DNA of 64,000 bases from Norana najaformis (taxonomy: Eukaryota > Annelida > Clitellata > Crassiclitellata > Hormogastridae), in NCBI GenBank assembly GCA_964023275.1, contig OZ029927.1, positions 7,581,062 to 7,645,061 of the forward strand, read 5' to 3'. Under the pieces are notes generated by a model. It did no database searches, was not told the DNA's origin, and saw only the letters and a list, made by a program, of their open reading frames with translations. Numbering within the stretch: position 1 is the first letter of the stretch; every line of letters begins with the position of its first letter. Below, piece by piece: positions 32,814 through 44,069 of this stretch. A program made the translations under genes and the position numbers.

Positions 32814-34517
32814 ATGGCTACTTCCAGACGGAGCTGCATTAACCATCCAGACATATTCTGCTACATTTGTGGGGAATACACACTAAAAGCAAACAGGAAA
32901 CCGATTTCTGAGTTTGTAAAAAGAGCATATGTAGGTTATTTTGGTGTCAAACTTGGAGATCAAGATAAGCAATGGGCTCCTCATACAGTATGCAAAACTT
33001 GTATTGAACAATTGCGCCACTGGACAATTGGAAAGAGAAGCTGCCTGAAATCTGGTGTACCGATGGTTTGGAGGGAACAGATAAACCACTTCGACGACTG
33101 TTACTTTTGTATGGTTAATATCATAGGCATCAATCGAAATAATCGTCACAAGTTGTCTTACCCTGATATACCTTCAGCCAGGAGACCTGTTCCGCATTCG
33201 GATATTGTACCAGTTCCACCTTTTCGCGAACTACCTCAGCTCTCAGACGATGAGACTTGCATGTCCAATATCGGACAAGATGACGAAAGTGAAGAAAGTG
33301 GGGGCAGTGACAGTGATTTCCAATCAACTTCACACAGTGAACGTTTTGACCAAAGAGAGTTGAGTGATCTGATCAGGGACTTAAATCTTTCCAAAGAGTC
33401 CTCTGAATTGCTTGCGTCCAGACTAAAGGAAAAGAATGCACTTCAGCCTGGAACGAAAATTACAATTTATAGAAACAGAGAAAAGGATTTGCTGCCATTC
33501 TTTACCGAAGACAACAACCTAGTATTCTGTAATGACATCAGCAACTTATTGAAGAAAATTGGTCTGTCGGATTATAGCCCAGATGAGTGGCGTCTTTTTA
33601 TCGACAGTTCAAAACGTAGTCTGAAATGTGTGCTTTTAAATAACGGCAACAAATTTGGTTCTATTCCAATCGGTCACTCCACCAGGATGAAAGAAGAGTA
33701 CAATGCCATCTCTTTAGTACTGGAAAAGATAAAATACAAAGAACATCAATGGGTAATTTGTGTAGACTTGAAGATGGTAAATTTCCTCCTTGGTCAACAA
33801 AGTGGCTACACAAAGTATCCCTGCTTTTTGTGTCTTTGGGACAGTAGAGCCAAGCATGAACATTGGACAAGAAAAGATTGGCCTTCGAGGAAAGACATGG
33901 TGGTTGGAGCTCAAAATGTAATCAAGGAATCTTTGGTGGCACGAGATAGGATCATACTGCCACCACTACATATAAAGCTAGGCCTGATGAAACAATTTGT
34001 CAGGGCTTTGAATAAAGAAGGTTCATGCTTCGAATACATAGTACACAAGTTACCAGGAATTACAATGGAAAAATTGAAGGCTGGAATCTTCGATGGTCCA
34101 CAGATCAGGCAACTTATGAATGACCCACTTTTCATACCATCAATGAATGAAATCGAATCTTGTGCCTGGTCTTCCTTTGTTCTTGTAACTAAAAATTTTC
34201 TTGGCAACAAGAAGGCAGACAATTATGCACAACTAGTAGAGGATATGCTTCTTCATTTCAACAAGCTTGGCTGCAACATGAGCATTAAAGTCCATTATCT
34301 CCACAGTCACTTAGATCGCTTTCCAGAGAATCTTGGTGACTTCAGCGAAGAGCAAGGTGAAAGATTTCACGAAGACATCAAAACAATGGAAAATCGATAT
34401 CAAGGAAGATGGGATGCACACATGATGGCAGACTATTGCTGGAATATTATGCGCGATTGTTCCGGCAGATGCCACACTCGGAAATCGTACAAAAGGAGCT
34501 TCTTCGGTGTCGAATGA
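32814..34517 (+). CDS. Putative transposase of the CACTG-terminal transposon, 567 aa
   Basis: An intact 567-codon ORF. The N-terminal part has paired cysteines at about C16/C19, C60/C63 and C96/C99, which look like zinc-binding knuckles (ZAD-like layout). Next comes NRHKLSYPDIPSARRPVPHS and an acidic Ser-rich linker (about 145-180). The C-terminal half includes WVICVDLKMV (Asp near 318), PCFLCLWD, LPPLHIKLGL and SEEQGERFHEDIK, then ENRYQGRWD. An RNase H-like DDE nuclease fold with an Asp...Glu pair is plausible. The protein type is widespread as uncharacterised transposon-related protein in animal genomes. The intact frame suggests recent activity. The name transposase is inferred from the terminal repeats around it. 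Confidence 0.8.
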   Translation: MATSRRSCINHPDIFCYICGEYTLKANRKPISEFVKRAYVGYFGVKLGDQDKQWAPHTVCKTCIEQLRHWTIGKRSCLKSGVPMVWREQINHFDDCYFCMVNIIGINRNNRHKLSYPDIPSARRPVPHSDIVPVPPFRELPQLSDDETCMSNIGQDDESEESGGSDSDFQSTSHSERFDQRELSDLIRDLNLSKESSELLASRLKEKNALQPGTKITIYRNREKDLLPFFTEDNNLVFCNDISNLLKKIGLSDYSPDEWRLFIDSSKRSLKCVLLNNGNKFGSIPIGHSTRMKEEYNAISLVLEKIKYKEHQWVICVDLKMVNFLLGQQSGYTKYPCFLCLWDSRAKHEHWTRKDWPSRKDMVVGAQNVIKESLVARDRIILPPLHIKLGLMKQFVRALNKEGSCFEYIVHKLPGITMEKLKAGIFDGPQIRQLMNDPLFIPSMNEIESCAWSSFVLVTKNFLGNKKADNYAQLVEDMLLHFNKLGCNMSIKVHYLHSHLDRFPENLGDFSEEQGERFHEDIKTMENRYQGRWDAHMMADYCWNIMRDCSGRCHTRKSYKRSFFGVE

Positions 34518-34796
34518 CTTGAAATTTTTATAACAAACTTGTTCTGTTTGGTATCATATAAGTACAGTTTCAGGTACTACCATTTTCTTTTAAGTATTTG
34601 TATTATTATGTTTATTTAGTGTATCACATAATAAATTGAGCACTACATAATTATAGCTATAGCCTTATGTTTTATGGGCGAGCAGAGGCAAGGACTGGTA
34701 TATGGCATAATGTTCTATATCTCGAAAACTAGACCTGCTGGGAGAAAACTGGTGCCTTTTCTGGAATCAGCAGGTCAAATATACCCAGAAACAGTT

Positions 34797-35099
34797 CTAA
34801 CTACAAAAGTAACAGTCGTCGAAGTGGTTTATCTGTTCCCTCCAAACCATCGGTACACCAGATTTCAGGCAGCTTCTCTTTCCAATTGTCCAGTGGCGCA
34901 ATTGTTCAATACAAGTTTTGCATACTGTATGAGGAGCCCATTGCTTATCTTGATCTCCAAGTTTGACACCAAAATAACCTACATATGCTCTTTTTACAAA
35001 CTCAGAAATCGGTTTCCTGTTTGCTTTTAGTGTGTATTCCCCACAAATGTAGCAGAATATGTCTGGATGGTTAATGCAGCTCCGTCTGGAAGTAGCCAT
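34797..35099 (-). pseudogene. Inverted copy of the transposase N-terminus
   Basis: A minus-strand frame of 100 codons is identical to the first 99 residues of the 567-aa ORF and then stops at the rearrangement joint. The inverted copy of the 5' leader lies at 35100-35480 with 173 bp missing (the part corresponding to about 32420-32592). It could carry an antisense-directed promoter if the 5' leader contains one. Confidence 0.85.
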
Positions 35100-35560
35100 A
35101 ACCTTAAGGATGTTCGCATCTGAGGAATTAAATGACTAACCTAAAAAATAGTAAGAACATGTAGTTATTTAATGCTCACATTCACAGATTGTTCTTGCGA
35201 CCATCTCTTAATATGCCCTAAGACGACTGCGGCTGCTCTAGCTTTCAGGAGGCGGTTTATATAGGCTATAAATGCTGACTTCAGCATAATCTATTTACAT
35301 AGTTCGAAACCATGAAACGCCATAAATAAAGCTTATTATGACATTTTAGTTTTGCCAAAGACATCGTTTAAAGAGTGGACTGGGTTTTCTTTACAAAATC
35401 GACGATATCTCAGAAACTAGACCTGATGCACTCAATCCAATGACATTTTCTGAATCAGCGCCCAAAATTACCCCAAGAACTGAAAGAAGAGTACAATGCC
35501 ATCTCTTTAGTACTGGAAAAGATAAAATACAAAGAACATCAATGGGTAATTTGTGTAGAC

Positions 35561-36310
35561 TTGAAGATGGTAAATTTCCTCCTTGGTCAACAAAGTGGCT
35601 ACACAAAGTATCCCTGCTTTTTGTGTCTTTGGGACAGTAGAGCCAAGCATGAACATTGGACAAGAAAAGATTGGCCTTCGAGGAAAGACATGGTGGTTGG
35701 AGCTCAAAATGTAATCAAGGAATCTTTGGTGGCACGAGATAGGATCATACTGCCACCACTACATATAAAGCTAGGCCTGATGAAACAATTTGTCAGGGCT
35801 TTGAATAAAGAAGGTTCATGCTTCGAATACATAGTACACAAGTTACCAGGAATTACAATGGAAAAATTGAAGGCTGGAATCTTCGATGGTCCACAGATCA
35901 GGCAACTTATGAATGACCCACTTTTCATACCATCAATGAATGAAATCGAATCTTGTGCCTGGTCTTCCTTTGTTCTTGTAACTAAAAATTTTCTTGGCAA
36001 CAAGAAGGCAGACAATTATGCACAACTAGTAGAGGATATGCTTCTTCATTTCAACAAGCTTGGCTGCAACATGAGCATTAAAGTCCATTATCTCCACAGT
36101 CACTTAGATCGCTTTCCAGAGAATCTTGGTGACTTCAGCGAAGAGCAAGGTGAAAGATTTCACGAAGACATCAAAACAATGGAAAATCGATATCAAGGAA
36201 GATGGGATGCACACATGATGGCAGACTATTGCTGGAATATTATGCGCGATTGTTCCGGCAGATGCCACACTCGGAAATCGTACAAAAGGAGCTTCTTCGG
36301 TGTCGAATGA
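35561..36310 (+). pseudogene. Truncated copy of the transposase C-terminus
   Basis: The frame repeats the last part of the 567-aa ORF (from LKMVNFLLG onward) without change. The N-terminal half is missing because the joint at 35480/35481 fuses inverted leader sequence to codon about 292 of the ORF. It has no proper start. Confidence 0.85.
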
Positions 36311-36759
36311 CTTGAAATTTTTATAACAAACTTGTTCTGTTTGGTATCATATAAGTACAGTTTCAGGTACTACCATTTTCTTTTAAGTATTTGTATTATT
36401 ATGTTTATTTAGTGTATCACATAATAAATTGAGCACTACATAATTATAGCTATAGCCTTATGTTTTATGGGCGAGCAGAGGCAAGGACTGGTATATGGCA
36501 TAATGTTCTATATCTCGAAAACTAGACCTGCTGGGAGAAAACTGGTGCCTTTTCTGGAATCAGCAGGTCAAATATACCCAGAAACAGTTCTAACATTTGA
36601 GGCAACAAATTATGTGTTGGCCAGTGTAATGTATAAGCCATAAGGTGTTAGGTATAACGTAATAGGTATAAAGGATAACTTATCCAAGAGATCAGATGTA
36701 ATATTTGAAGAGTTTTTAATCAACCTCAACCGTGCTGTCACGCCCCCCAAGTTCGTTCT

Positions 36760-37338
36760 TTCAATATGGTTGCCTTTCCTCCAGTGACCACATATATCTC
36801 AAGATACTACAATACCACAGCCTCCCCCACAGTTCCAAAAATTACCCTACCCCCACGTAATTTCTAACAGTTAATAACTAATGTGAAGGTTGGGGTAGAC
36901 TGCCCCTCCCTTCCAACAATAACTAATGTCTCGCAGGCATTATTCTGGCCTGGAAGTACACACAAAATCCTTGAGATAGTCAGGAGGTTTCCTCAGTCTC
37001 TGGGAACGGCGTCCTACGTTGACCACGGGCTCTCCAGGTGGTTGACTATCTGTGAGTGACGTAGGCTCCTGTGACGCAGACAGCCTCTCAGGACGATGCT
37101 CCAGTGCTGAAGACACCCCAAACGACTGATTCCCTTGGAGGGCCTCTTTCTGAGGGCGTGCCGACAGCGATTTCCTCCGTTGCTCCTCTGTTACGCCATC
37201 ACAGCCTTCCCAGTTGCTGAAATTACCCTCCAATCCCGGTAGCTCTTCCTGCCCTTTAGGCCACCTTCTCCGGATGTGATCCAGATGCCGTCTCATGAGT
37301 GGCCCCGTCTGAGGCCGTATTGTATAGGAAACTGGCCC
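36760..37338 (-). mobile_element. Gypsy-like LTR retrotransposon 3' fragment
   Basis: The minus strand encodes GPVSYTIRPQTGPLMRRHLD, then HIRRRWPKG, and ends RRSQRLRKPPDYLKDFVC. This matches the C-terminal end of Gypsy-type Pol (post-integrase tail with R-R-S-x-R-x-R-K-P-P). After the stop there is a purine-rich tract, and an LTR-like start (TGTGGTATTG near 36818). It is truncated on both sides; the right side abuts the LINE at 37339. Confidence 0.7.
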
Positions 37339-39430
37339 CGAAAGACTGATCTCTTGGATAAGTTACTTCCTCCGCGGTTCGTCAAATCCAGGCATCGTCC
37401 TCTCGCTGTCTGGTTCGATGGTGACTGTCGTCGACTTCGCAGGCGGACGCGTTGTTTCAAGCGACGTTTCCGTCGTACAAGGGACCCTGTCCATCGCTCG
37501 GAATGATCGCTCAACTGAGATCTCTCCATCGTCTATACCGACAGAAGGAAGCTGAATACTTGGAGATGAAAGTCATCCGTCACGAAAATGACCCAAAGCG
37601 TCTATGGTCATCTATTTCGGGTCTATCGGGTCGCTCTTCTCGTTCGTCTGCATGGTACGCCGCTGCTAGTGACTTTCTTACCTTCCAAACCAAGAAGATT
37701 CAGGGTCATTGTGCAGCCACTGCGGGGTCTCCACCTCCGCAGTTCTCCATTCCTGGATCCGTCTTCGATGCCTTTCGTCCGATCTCGGAGTCGGAGTTAT
37801 GCCGGATTATTCGATTATCTAATACAAAGCCATGTGAACTTGATTCTCTGCCTTCGTTTGTAATCTTGAGCATTTTAGATGTTTCATTACCACATCTATT
37901 GTACATGTTTAATAGATCTATTCTTCAGGGGCATCTTGCTGAATCACAAAAGCGGGCCATCATTTGCCCATTTCTTAAAATACCTACTCTTGATCCTAAT
38001 GACCTTCATAATTATCTTCCTTTTTCCAATCTCTCTTTTCTCCAAATTCTTGAGAGACTTGTTGCCCTTCAATTGTTGCCCTCTGTTGAAGATTCTGGGC
38101 TTATGCCTCCTGGTCAGTCTGGTTTTAGGCGTCATCACGCTACTGAATCTGTTCTTTTGCCCCTCCTCTCAGACATTTATTCAGCCATTGATCAGTCTCA
38201 TTATTACCCTCCTTGCACTCTTTGATGTCTCCGCTGCCTTTGACACGGTTGATCATAATATTTTGTTACGCCGTCTTGAGCTACCTTTTGGCCTCCATGG
38301 TACTCCTCTTCACTGGTTTCATTCTTATCTTAGCGGTCGAACACAGATGGTTATTCTTGGGGACTCCCGTATATCCTGGGTTAAAGTTGATATTGGTGCT
38401 CCCCAGGGCTCGGTCCTTGGTCCTCTTTGATACATTTTGTATACTGCTGATATCCCTTCCGTCTTTACTAAACACTTGGCTGTTGGTCATTTGTACGCTG
38501 ATGATGTCCAGGCTTTTGTTCAGGGGCCTCCATCTGCACAACTTGCTCTTGTTCGTAAGATTGGTGCCCTGACTCACGATATTCAACATTGGATGTCCTG
38601 TAATCGTCTTCGCCTTAATCCGGCTAAGACTCAGTTGATCTGGTTTGGTTCTAAATACCGTCTCGCTCAGATTGACTACTCTTGTTTATCTGAAGCTTTC
38701 CCCTATTTTATGTTTTCGTCAAGTGTTAGTAATCTGGGCGTTATACTTGACTGTAACCTTACCTTCGCAAACCATGTCTCTGTCTTTACAATCTAGTTTG
38801 ACTCGGTCTTGTTATTACCAATTAAGGCGCTTAAGAGTTGTTCGTCGTTCTGTTTCTTCCTCTGTCTTTACCACTATGATTCATGCCATGATATGCTGTC
38901 GCATTGATTACTGCAACTCTGTACTTGCTGGTTTGCCTAAGTATCGACTGTCTTCCCTTCAATCAGTACTAAATTCTGCGGCCAGGTTAATATCACGTCT
39001 TCCTCGTTTCTCTCATTATCTCTGATTACATCATTCAGCAACTTCATTGGCTCCCTATCCAGTCTCGTATTCAGTTTAAACTATTATCACTGGTAATTGG
39101 AGCTCGCATGGGCCAGACTCCAAAATATCTTTCTGATCTTATTCGGCCCCCACACTCTAGTAAATCATCCCGCCCTTTACGTTCTTTAGATCGTATGGAT
39201 CTATTTGTTCCTTGTGTTAAGTCCTCTCTTGCTCTTTTGCTGTGGTTGGCCCACCTCTCTGGAATGAACTTTCGCTATCGCTTCGTGTTAGGGTCACTGT
39301 TGTTAATAGAGCTCAGTCAGATCGTTGTTTATAGACGTTCTTATTTCCCAGGGGCTCTCACGCTGGAAGCGCCTCTGAGTAGTTTGTTCTGTAAGAAGCG
39401 CTATAAAAGTTATCAAATACAATACAATAC
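37339..39430 (+). mobile_element. CR1/L2-like LINE with frame-broken reverse transcriptase
   Basis: The plus strand encodes, across at least four frame changes and one in-frame TGA (38428-38430), the linker (WFDGDCRRLRRRTRCFKRRF) and fingers/palm (FDVSAAFDTVDHN; then GAPQGSVLGPL; then YADDVQ). The thumb follows (IDYCNSVLAGLPKYRLSSLQ, LISRLPR) and then the C-terminal region. The 3' end is gaagcgctataaaagttatc followed by (AATAC)n. The element is 5'-truncated and dead. It belongs to the same family as 45600-45900. Confidence 0.9.
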
Positions 39431-39439
39431 AAAAGGATA

Positions 39440-40070
39440 AGGTACAAGAGATCGTGCATATGGCATAATGGATAAGGAATATTGCATAAGGTTTATATAA
39501 GGTAAGATAAGACATAAGGTATAACTGATAAGAAAGGCCTATGATGTGTAAAGTAACAGATATAAGGCAAAATGTGTAAAGTAAAAGATATAAGCCATAA
39601 TGTGTAAAGTAAAATATATAAGGCATAAGGTATAACGCGAAAGATATAAGGCATAATGTGTAAAGTAAAATATATGAGGCATAAGGTATAACGTAAAAGA
39701 TATAAGCCATAATGTGTAAAGTAAAAGATATAAGGCATAAGGTATAACGTAAAAGATATAAGGCATAATGTGTAAAGTAAAATATATAAGGCATAAGGTA
39801 TAACGTAAAAGATATAAGGCATAATGTGTGAAGTAAAAGATATAAGGCATAAGGTATAACGTAAAAGATATAAGCCATAATGTGTAAAGTAAAAGATATA
39901 AGGCATAAGGTATAACGTAAAAGATATAAGGCATAATGTGTAAAGTAAAATATATAAGGCATAAGGTATAACGTAAAAGATATAAGGCATAATGTGTGAA
40001 GTAAAAGATATAAGGCATAAGGTATAACGTAAAAGATATAAGGCATGACGTATAAAGTAAATTACCGTTT
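39440..40070. repeat. 28-bp minisatellite with 56-bp higher-order pattern
   Basis: Units of 28 bp alternate between two variants (gtaaaagatataaggcataa + ggtataac, and ...gccataa + tgtgtaaa), about 18-20 in the regular part (39530-40060). All three minus-strand frames stay open because the unit has no stop in any phase on that strand. Related degenerate sequence at 36630-36690 suggests the LTR and LINE elements sit within or beside the array. Confidence 0.93.
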
Positions 40071-40079
40071 AAGTGTTTC

Positions 40080-40660
40080 TCTTTACCAGGAATATATCAT
40101 CAATACAATGCAATCCTAAAACACGATTGCGTGTCTTTCTCAACTTCGTCTACCAGATATTCTTGTGATGCAGTCGTAGGTAGCATTCATTCGTCTTATT
40201 GGAGGCGTCCCAAGGTATGGCCATATAACTTCCTTTATACGGGACACTCTACACTGGCTTCCCATTCAGCAGCGTATCCAGTTCAAGATCCTAACGCTTA
40301 TGCGTAATTGTCTCTGCTCCATCATATCTTAGGGACTTCTGCATTTCGGTCTCCTTGGTTCCAGACCGTAGCACTCTCCGGTCGACCTTCCTTGGACTCC
40401 TGACTGTCCCTCGTATGTGCACTGCTACAGCTCAGTCTAGAACCTTTGCCTATGTTGGACCTTATAGCTGGAATCGCCTTTCCCGAGAGCTCCGGCTTGA
40501 ATTCCTCAGTTTGTCCCTCCCGCAGTTTCGCAAGCGCCTGAAGTCTGTATTATTTGACAGTGGTCTCACTGGTTCGGGTCGGGAGCGCTTCTGATGAGTC
40601 TATTCTTGAAGTGGCGCTTTATAAATGTCAGATTACAATTACAATTACAATTCAGGCTGG
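40080..40660 (+). repeat. LINE 3' end (same family as 26856-27190)
   Basis: The stretch encodes HWLPIQQRIQFKILTLMRN-type and AYVGPYSWNRLSRELR, FRKRLKSVLF. It ends ggcgctttataaatgtcaga followed by (ttacaa)n. Confidence 0.85.
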
Positions 40661-40779
40661 TACCAGCATACATGTACCTGCCCTCACAGAGACCCATGGT
40701 TTATCGGAGACCGGCGTTTAAAAGAAGTCGACCTTTATCTATGCACGTCTGTTTCATCCCATCCCCACCGGCTATTGGA

Positions 40780-40990
40780 GACCTGCGTTCATTGTGGAAC
40801 CCAGAGGTGGCGCTCATTTCTTTTCTTAGGCCCTTGAGCCGGCAATGGACCAATCCCAAGTTCCCAAACGCGGGGTCATTGCATCGCAGGACTTGCCGTT
40901 TAATTCCCAGCTGGCGCCGGTACCAAATGATGCTGCTCAGTGCGCAAACAACTTGCTTAGGGTCGTTACAGGGTCGAAGCCGCATCCGTA
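40780..40990 (-). repeat. Interspersed repeat shared with 1320-1560
   Basis: It aligns in patches with 1320-1560 (cccagctggcgccggtaccaa). Class unknown. Confidence 0.5.
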
Positions 40991-41020
40991 AAGTCTCCGA
41001 TCCAGAATGAAACTATTGAC

Positions 41021-41200
41021 ACGGTAGCCTATTGGATAGAGCGTTGGCTTGTAACGCGCAGATTACGGGTTCGAGCCTCCTCTGAGACGGTTGCTGTGTA
41101 GGGACCTTGAGCCAGTCCTTCACTCACATTTACTTAGCGCCGTCGATTGATGCTTGGTCATCATAAAATGACGTTTACTAAATGTAGAAATAATAGTATT
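41021..41200 (+). repeat. tRNA-derived SINE-A
   Basis: Head ggtagcctattggatagagc, B box gggttcgagcc, body gggaccttgagccagtcctt, tail with aaatgtagaaataata. Confidence 0.88.
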
Positions 41201-41634
41201 GACCACCATTTTGCTCACATACATTGACGTTGTAAACAGTACGTATAACTATGCTACAACCGGCCGCTTGGAGACGTAAGCATTTCGAAATGGAACCTGG
41301 GCTGATAAGAATATGGATAGATATGAGCTGGGCACCGATGAGATAGCAAACGTCTTGATATACGAAGCTGTGACGCACTGCAACGTGATGGCGTCATCGT
41401 TCGAGATGCATGGATTATGCAACATGCGGATCTACAGACTATAGAGTATTCCCATGCAGTAAAACGAACACAAGACCCGGTTTATTTGAACGTCGTAAGC
41501 CATTATTCTTCATCCAAGACATATCGCGACACATATCACGTGTTGACTCATATGCTGCCTGGTAACAGTACACACGAAAGTCGATATATAGTGTCTGGTA
41601 ATGTGAGGTACTTAAAGGGCGCCATATATCAAGT

Positions 41635-41845
41635 GTTTCGAAGCTCATCAGTTTATTTATTTATTATTTGATGCACTTAATAAGAGCGCAAGGTCAGTAA
41701 ATCTGAATCCGAGGCGAGAGAAAAGTGTGTGCCAAAAACTTGTTCAGGGTATTTAAACAGATTCCACTCAGCAGGCTCGAACACGCAATCGTTGGATTAC
41801 AGACCCATCGCGCTACCAAACAGATCGCCGTGCCGAACGGTGCGT
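41635..41845 (-). repeat. tRNA-derived SINE-G
   Basis: On the minus strand: head tggtagcgcgatgggtctgt, B box gtgttcgagcc. The tail gtgcatcaaataataaataa lies at 41650-41669 in inverse orientation. Other copies: 30868 (plus) and 46390 (minus). Confidence 0.85.
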
Positions 41846-42619
41846 GACCAATAGGCAGACAATTATGCACTCAGCTGACAGTGCCTGATCTCCAAACATC
41901 CAAAGTTCCGTCACATCATCGTCTCCATTTTTTTAGACATAAATTTTAAGACTGCACGACGTGACATCGGAATCGTTTCCCAGAAGATGGATGGATTGCA
42001 CAAACGCATCAGCTGGTACTGAGGCTGACGACGAGACGACATCTAATCACGACGCACTGTCCCACAGATCCCCTGTGCGTGGGTTTATTGGGAACAGACA
42101 CACCGACCGACCGACCGATCGACCGACTCGGCTCTGTTAGGAATCAATTACTAATGCATGACCGATGAGCCTTCGATGTGGAATATGACGCCCTGCATAA
42201 TGAATGGCCGCACGGAACATCACTCCGTCCAGTTGTTACACAGCCATTGGTCTTCGTATCAAGAGAATTAGGCCCCATTTATATCGTATGCGTCCAACAT
42301 ATGCGTGTTAGGCAGGACCTCGAGCGGCAAAATTTGTTAATGGCTCCAACCAGTGGCGGCTCCAGGATTGCTCGCTCGGGGGGCAAAAGTATTTCCAGAG
42401 CGGCACCACAATCAGGCACGTACAGGTCTGGTCTGAGGGGCGCTGGGTATAACCAAGAGGGGCGCGAAGGACGAACCGCTCCTCCCATGCCTATGGCTAA
42501 ATTCGCCATTGGTTGCAACGTCACCCAGACTTTGAAAGAGAGTTGCCTCCTGGACGCGATGGCCAGGCCCCTGAAACATTTCAACGGCTTAATAGCTTAA
42601 CCGCCTCTTTTCTTCGTAA

Positions 42620-42930
42620 TCGTAATCGTAATATCGAGATTTCTACAGCGCCCAACGGAAGCCGCGTCGCCAGGACCAGCTTATTCACAGGCGCTCAGTG
42701 AAAACAAAATCGATCGGCAAAAGGGTTCGGTTCCAGGTCAAAATCCAAAAGTCAGCCGGAGAGACAGCGTGGCAGCTACGGGTGGTGGTGTTTGGGGTTG
42801 GAGAGGAGAGAGAGATAAGAGGAAGAAGGGGTGTGGTACTGACCTGACTACAGCTCGGCTTTGGTGCGCCATCTGTCGATGCCCCCTTGTTCATTAGACA
42901 CCGACGCAGTAGAGGTTGCAAATAACACTA
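42620..42930. repeat. Family C (minus) joined to family-E tail (plus)
   Basis: 42620-42840 is the inverted family-C 3' end (cgtaatcgtaatcgtaatat to agagagataagaggaagaag). 42845-42930 is the E tail (gatgccccc..cattagacaccg). Confidence 0.7.
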
Positions 42931-43384
42931 GAGTAGACTATCCTGCGCTGAGCATCTGTGAATTGTTCTTTCTGGGGAAATCCTCTACGTGTTACATCCG
43001 TTTCTCTCTCTAACGCTTATACCCCCTCTCTCCCCTCCCCTCCGCTCTACCCTCTTAATTCCTGCGATTTCGCCTCCCCTCTCCTGCTTCTGCCCCTGTC
43101 CCTTCCCTGCCTTTCCTCTGCCTTTCTCGTTATCCATGAAAGGAATTGACAAAAGTGAGCTCATTATTGTTCGCTATACGATTCCATTTTCGGACGACGT
43201 ATATCTAGGGCTCTAGGAGGATAACTAACCCTGAATTGTCAGAGCCAGACATGCAAAGCCCAAACCGAATGCCTCCGTAGTGTGACATTTAGTATTCGAG
43301 AGACCTTCTCAAGTGTGTGCAGTTTCGATTTCAGGAGGGACTCATATCCAAGATGATAGATCCAACAAATAAGCTCGGCAGCTT

Positions 43385-43545
43385 ATTGGTTGGAGCTCTT
43401 GGCTTTTAGGCGGAGAATACGGGTTCGAGCCTCCTTCCCTGAGACGGTTACCTTGAGCAAGTCCTTCACTCACAATTGCTCAGCGCCATCGATTGATGCT
43501 CAGTCATTATATAGTGGCGCTTAATCAGCGCAGAAATAATAACAA
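43385..43545 (+). repeat. tRNA-derived SINE-A
   Basis: B box cgggttcgagcc, body ttgagcaagtccttcactca, tail gtggcgcttaatcagcgcag. Confidence 0.85.
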
Positions 43546-43569
43546 TGACGGCCTCCGATGTTATGCGCA

Positions 43570-43860
43570 GTTCGAAAATGTGATCTATGAGGATTTCACG
43601 TGGAGGACCTGGGACTCGAACTCAGGTCACAGAGGTGAAACGCCGATGCTTTACCTGCTCGACATATACCGTGAATCCTAAGAATTGAACGATTTGTGGA
43701 AGAGATTGAGCGCCTCCCGTACGTCCCATCGATGGCGGGACATCGGAATAAACGAATGAAGGAACCAACAAATGAATGAACCAACGAACAAACGAACGAA
43801 TGAGCAAATGAATGAAGGAACGAACGAGCAAATGAATGAACGAAGGAGGGAATTGGTTCA
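43570..43860. repeat. tRNA-like sequence (minus) and (GAAT/GAAC)n
   Basis: 43590-43670 contains a minus-strand B box (complement of gactcgaactc). 43745-43850 is an impure gaac/gaat repeat. Confidence 0.6.
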
Positions 43861-44069
43861 TTAATCAACTGATGCTTAGATGTAATCATGTGTGATTAAC
43901 TGATGCATGGAAACCCTTGACTGGTGCTTCCTGAACTTGACTCGTCATCCGATGGACTGACATGGATCACAGTGACCCGTGGCCACCTGTTCATCCCGGT
44001 CTTTGGATCACGTCGCCCCAAATGACTTCCGTCGGCATCCATGATTACAAAGATTATCTACACACAAGG

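Larger units (their letters stand above)
32209..36626 (+). mobile_element. CACTG-terminal DNA transposon (EnSpm/CACTA-like) with internal inverted duplication
   Basis: Both ends read cactggccaaca inwards (32209-32220; 36615-36626 inverted). They are flanked by the 3-bp duplication TAA (32206-32208 and 36627-36629). Imperfect similarity continues for about 120 bp (for example caggtctagttt(t)c.gagatat). CACTG ends and a 3-bp duplication suggest the EnSpm/CACTA superfamily; that is inference, since I did not place the transposase. Inside, 33688-34800 is repeated directly at 35481-36593. 32260-33111 is repeated inverted at 34802-35480, minus 173 bp. Both are practically identical to the first copy. 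Confidence 0.85.

Noticed and set aside
39303-40046. Long minus-strand ORFs (247, 165 and 159 codons) over the minisatellite
   Set aside because: They are three phases of the same 28-bp repeat with no stop codon; no start context or domain supports a protein.
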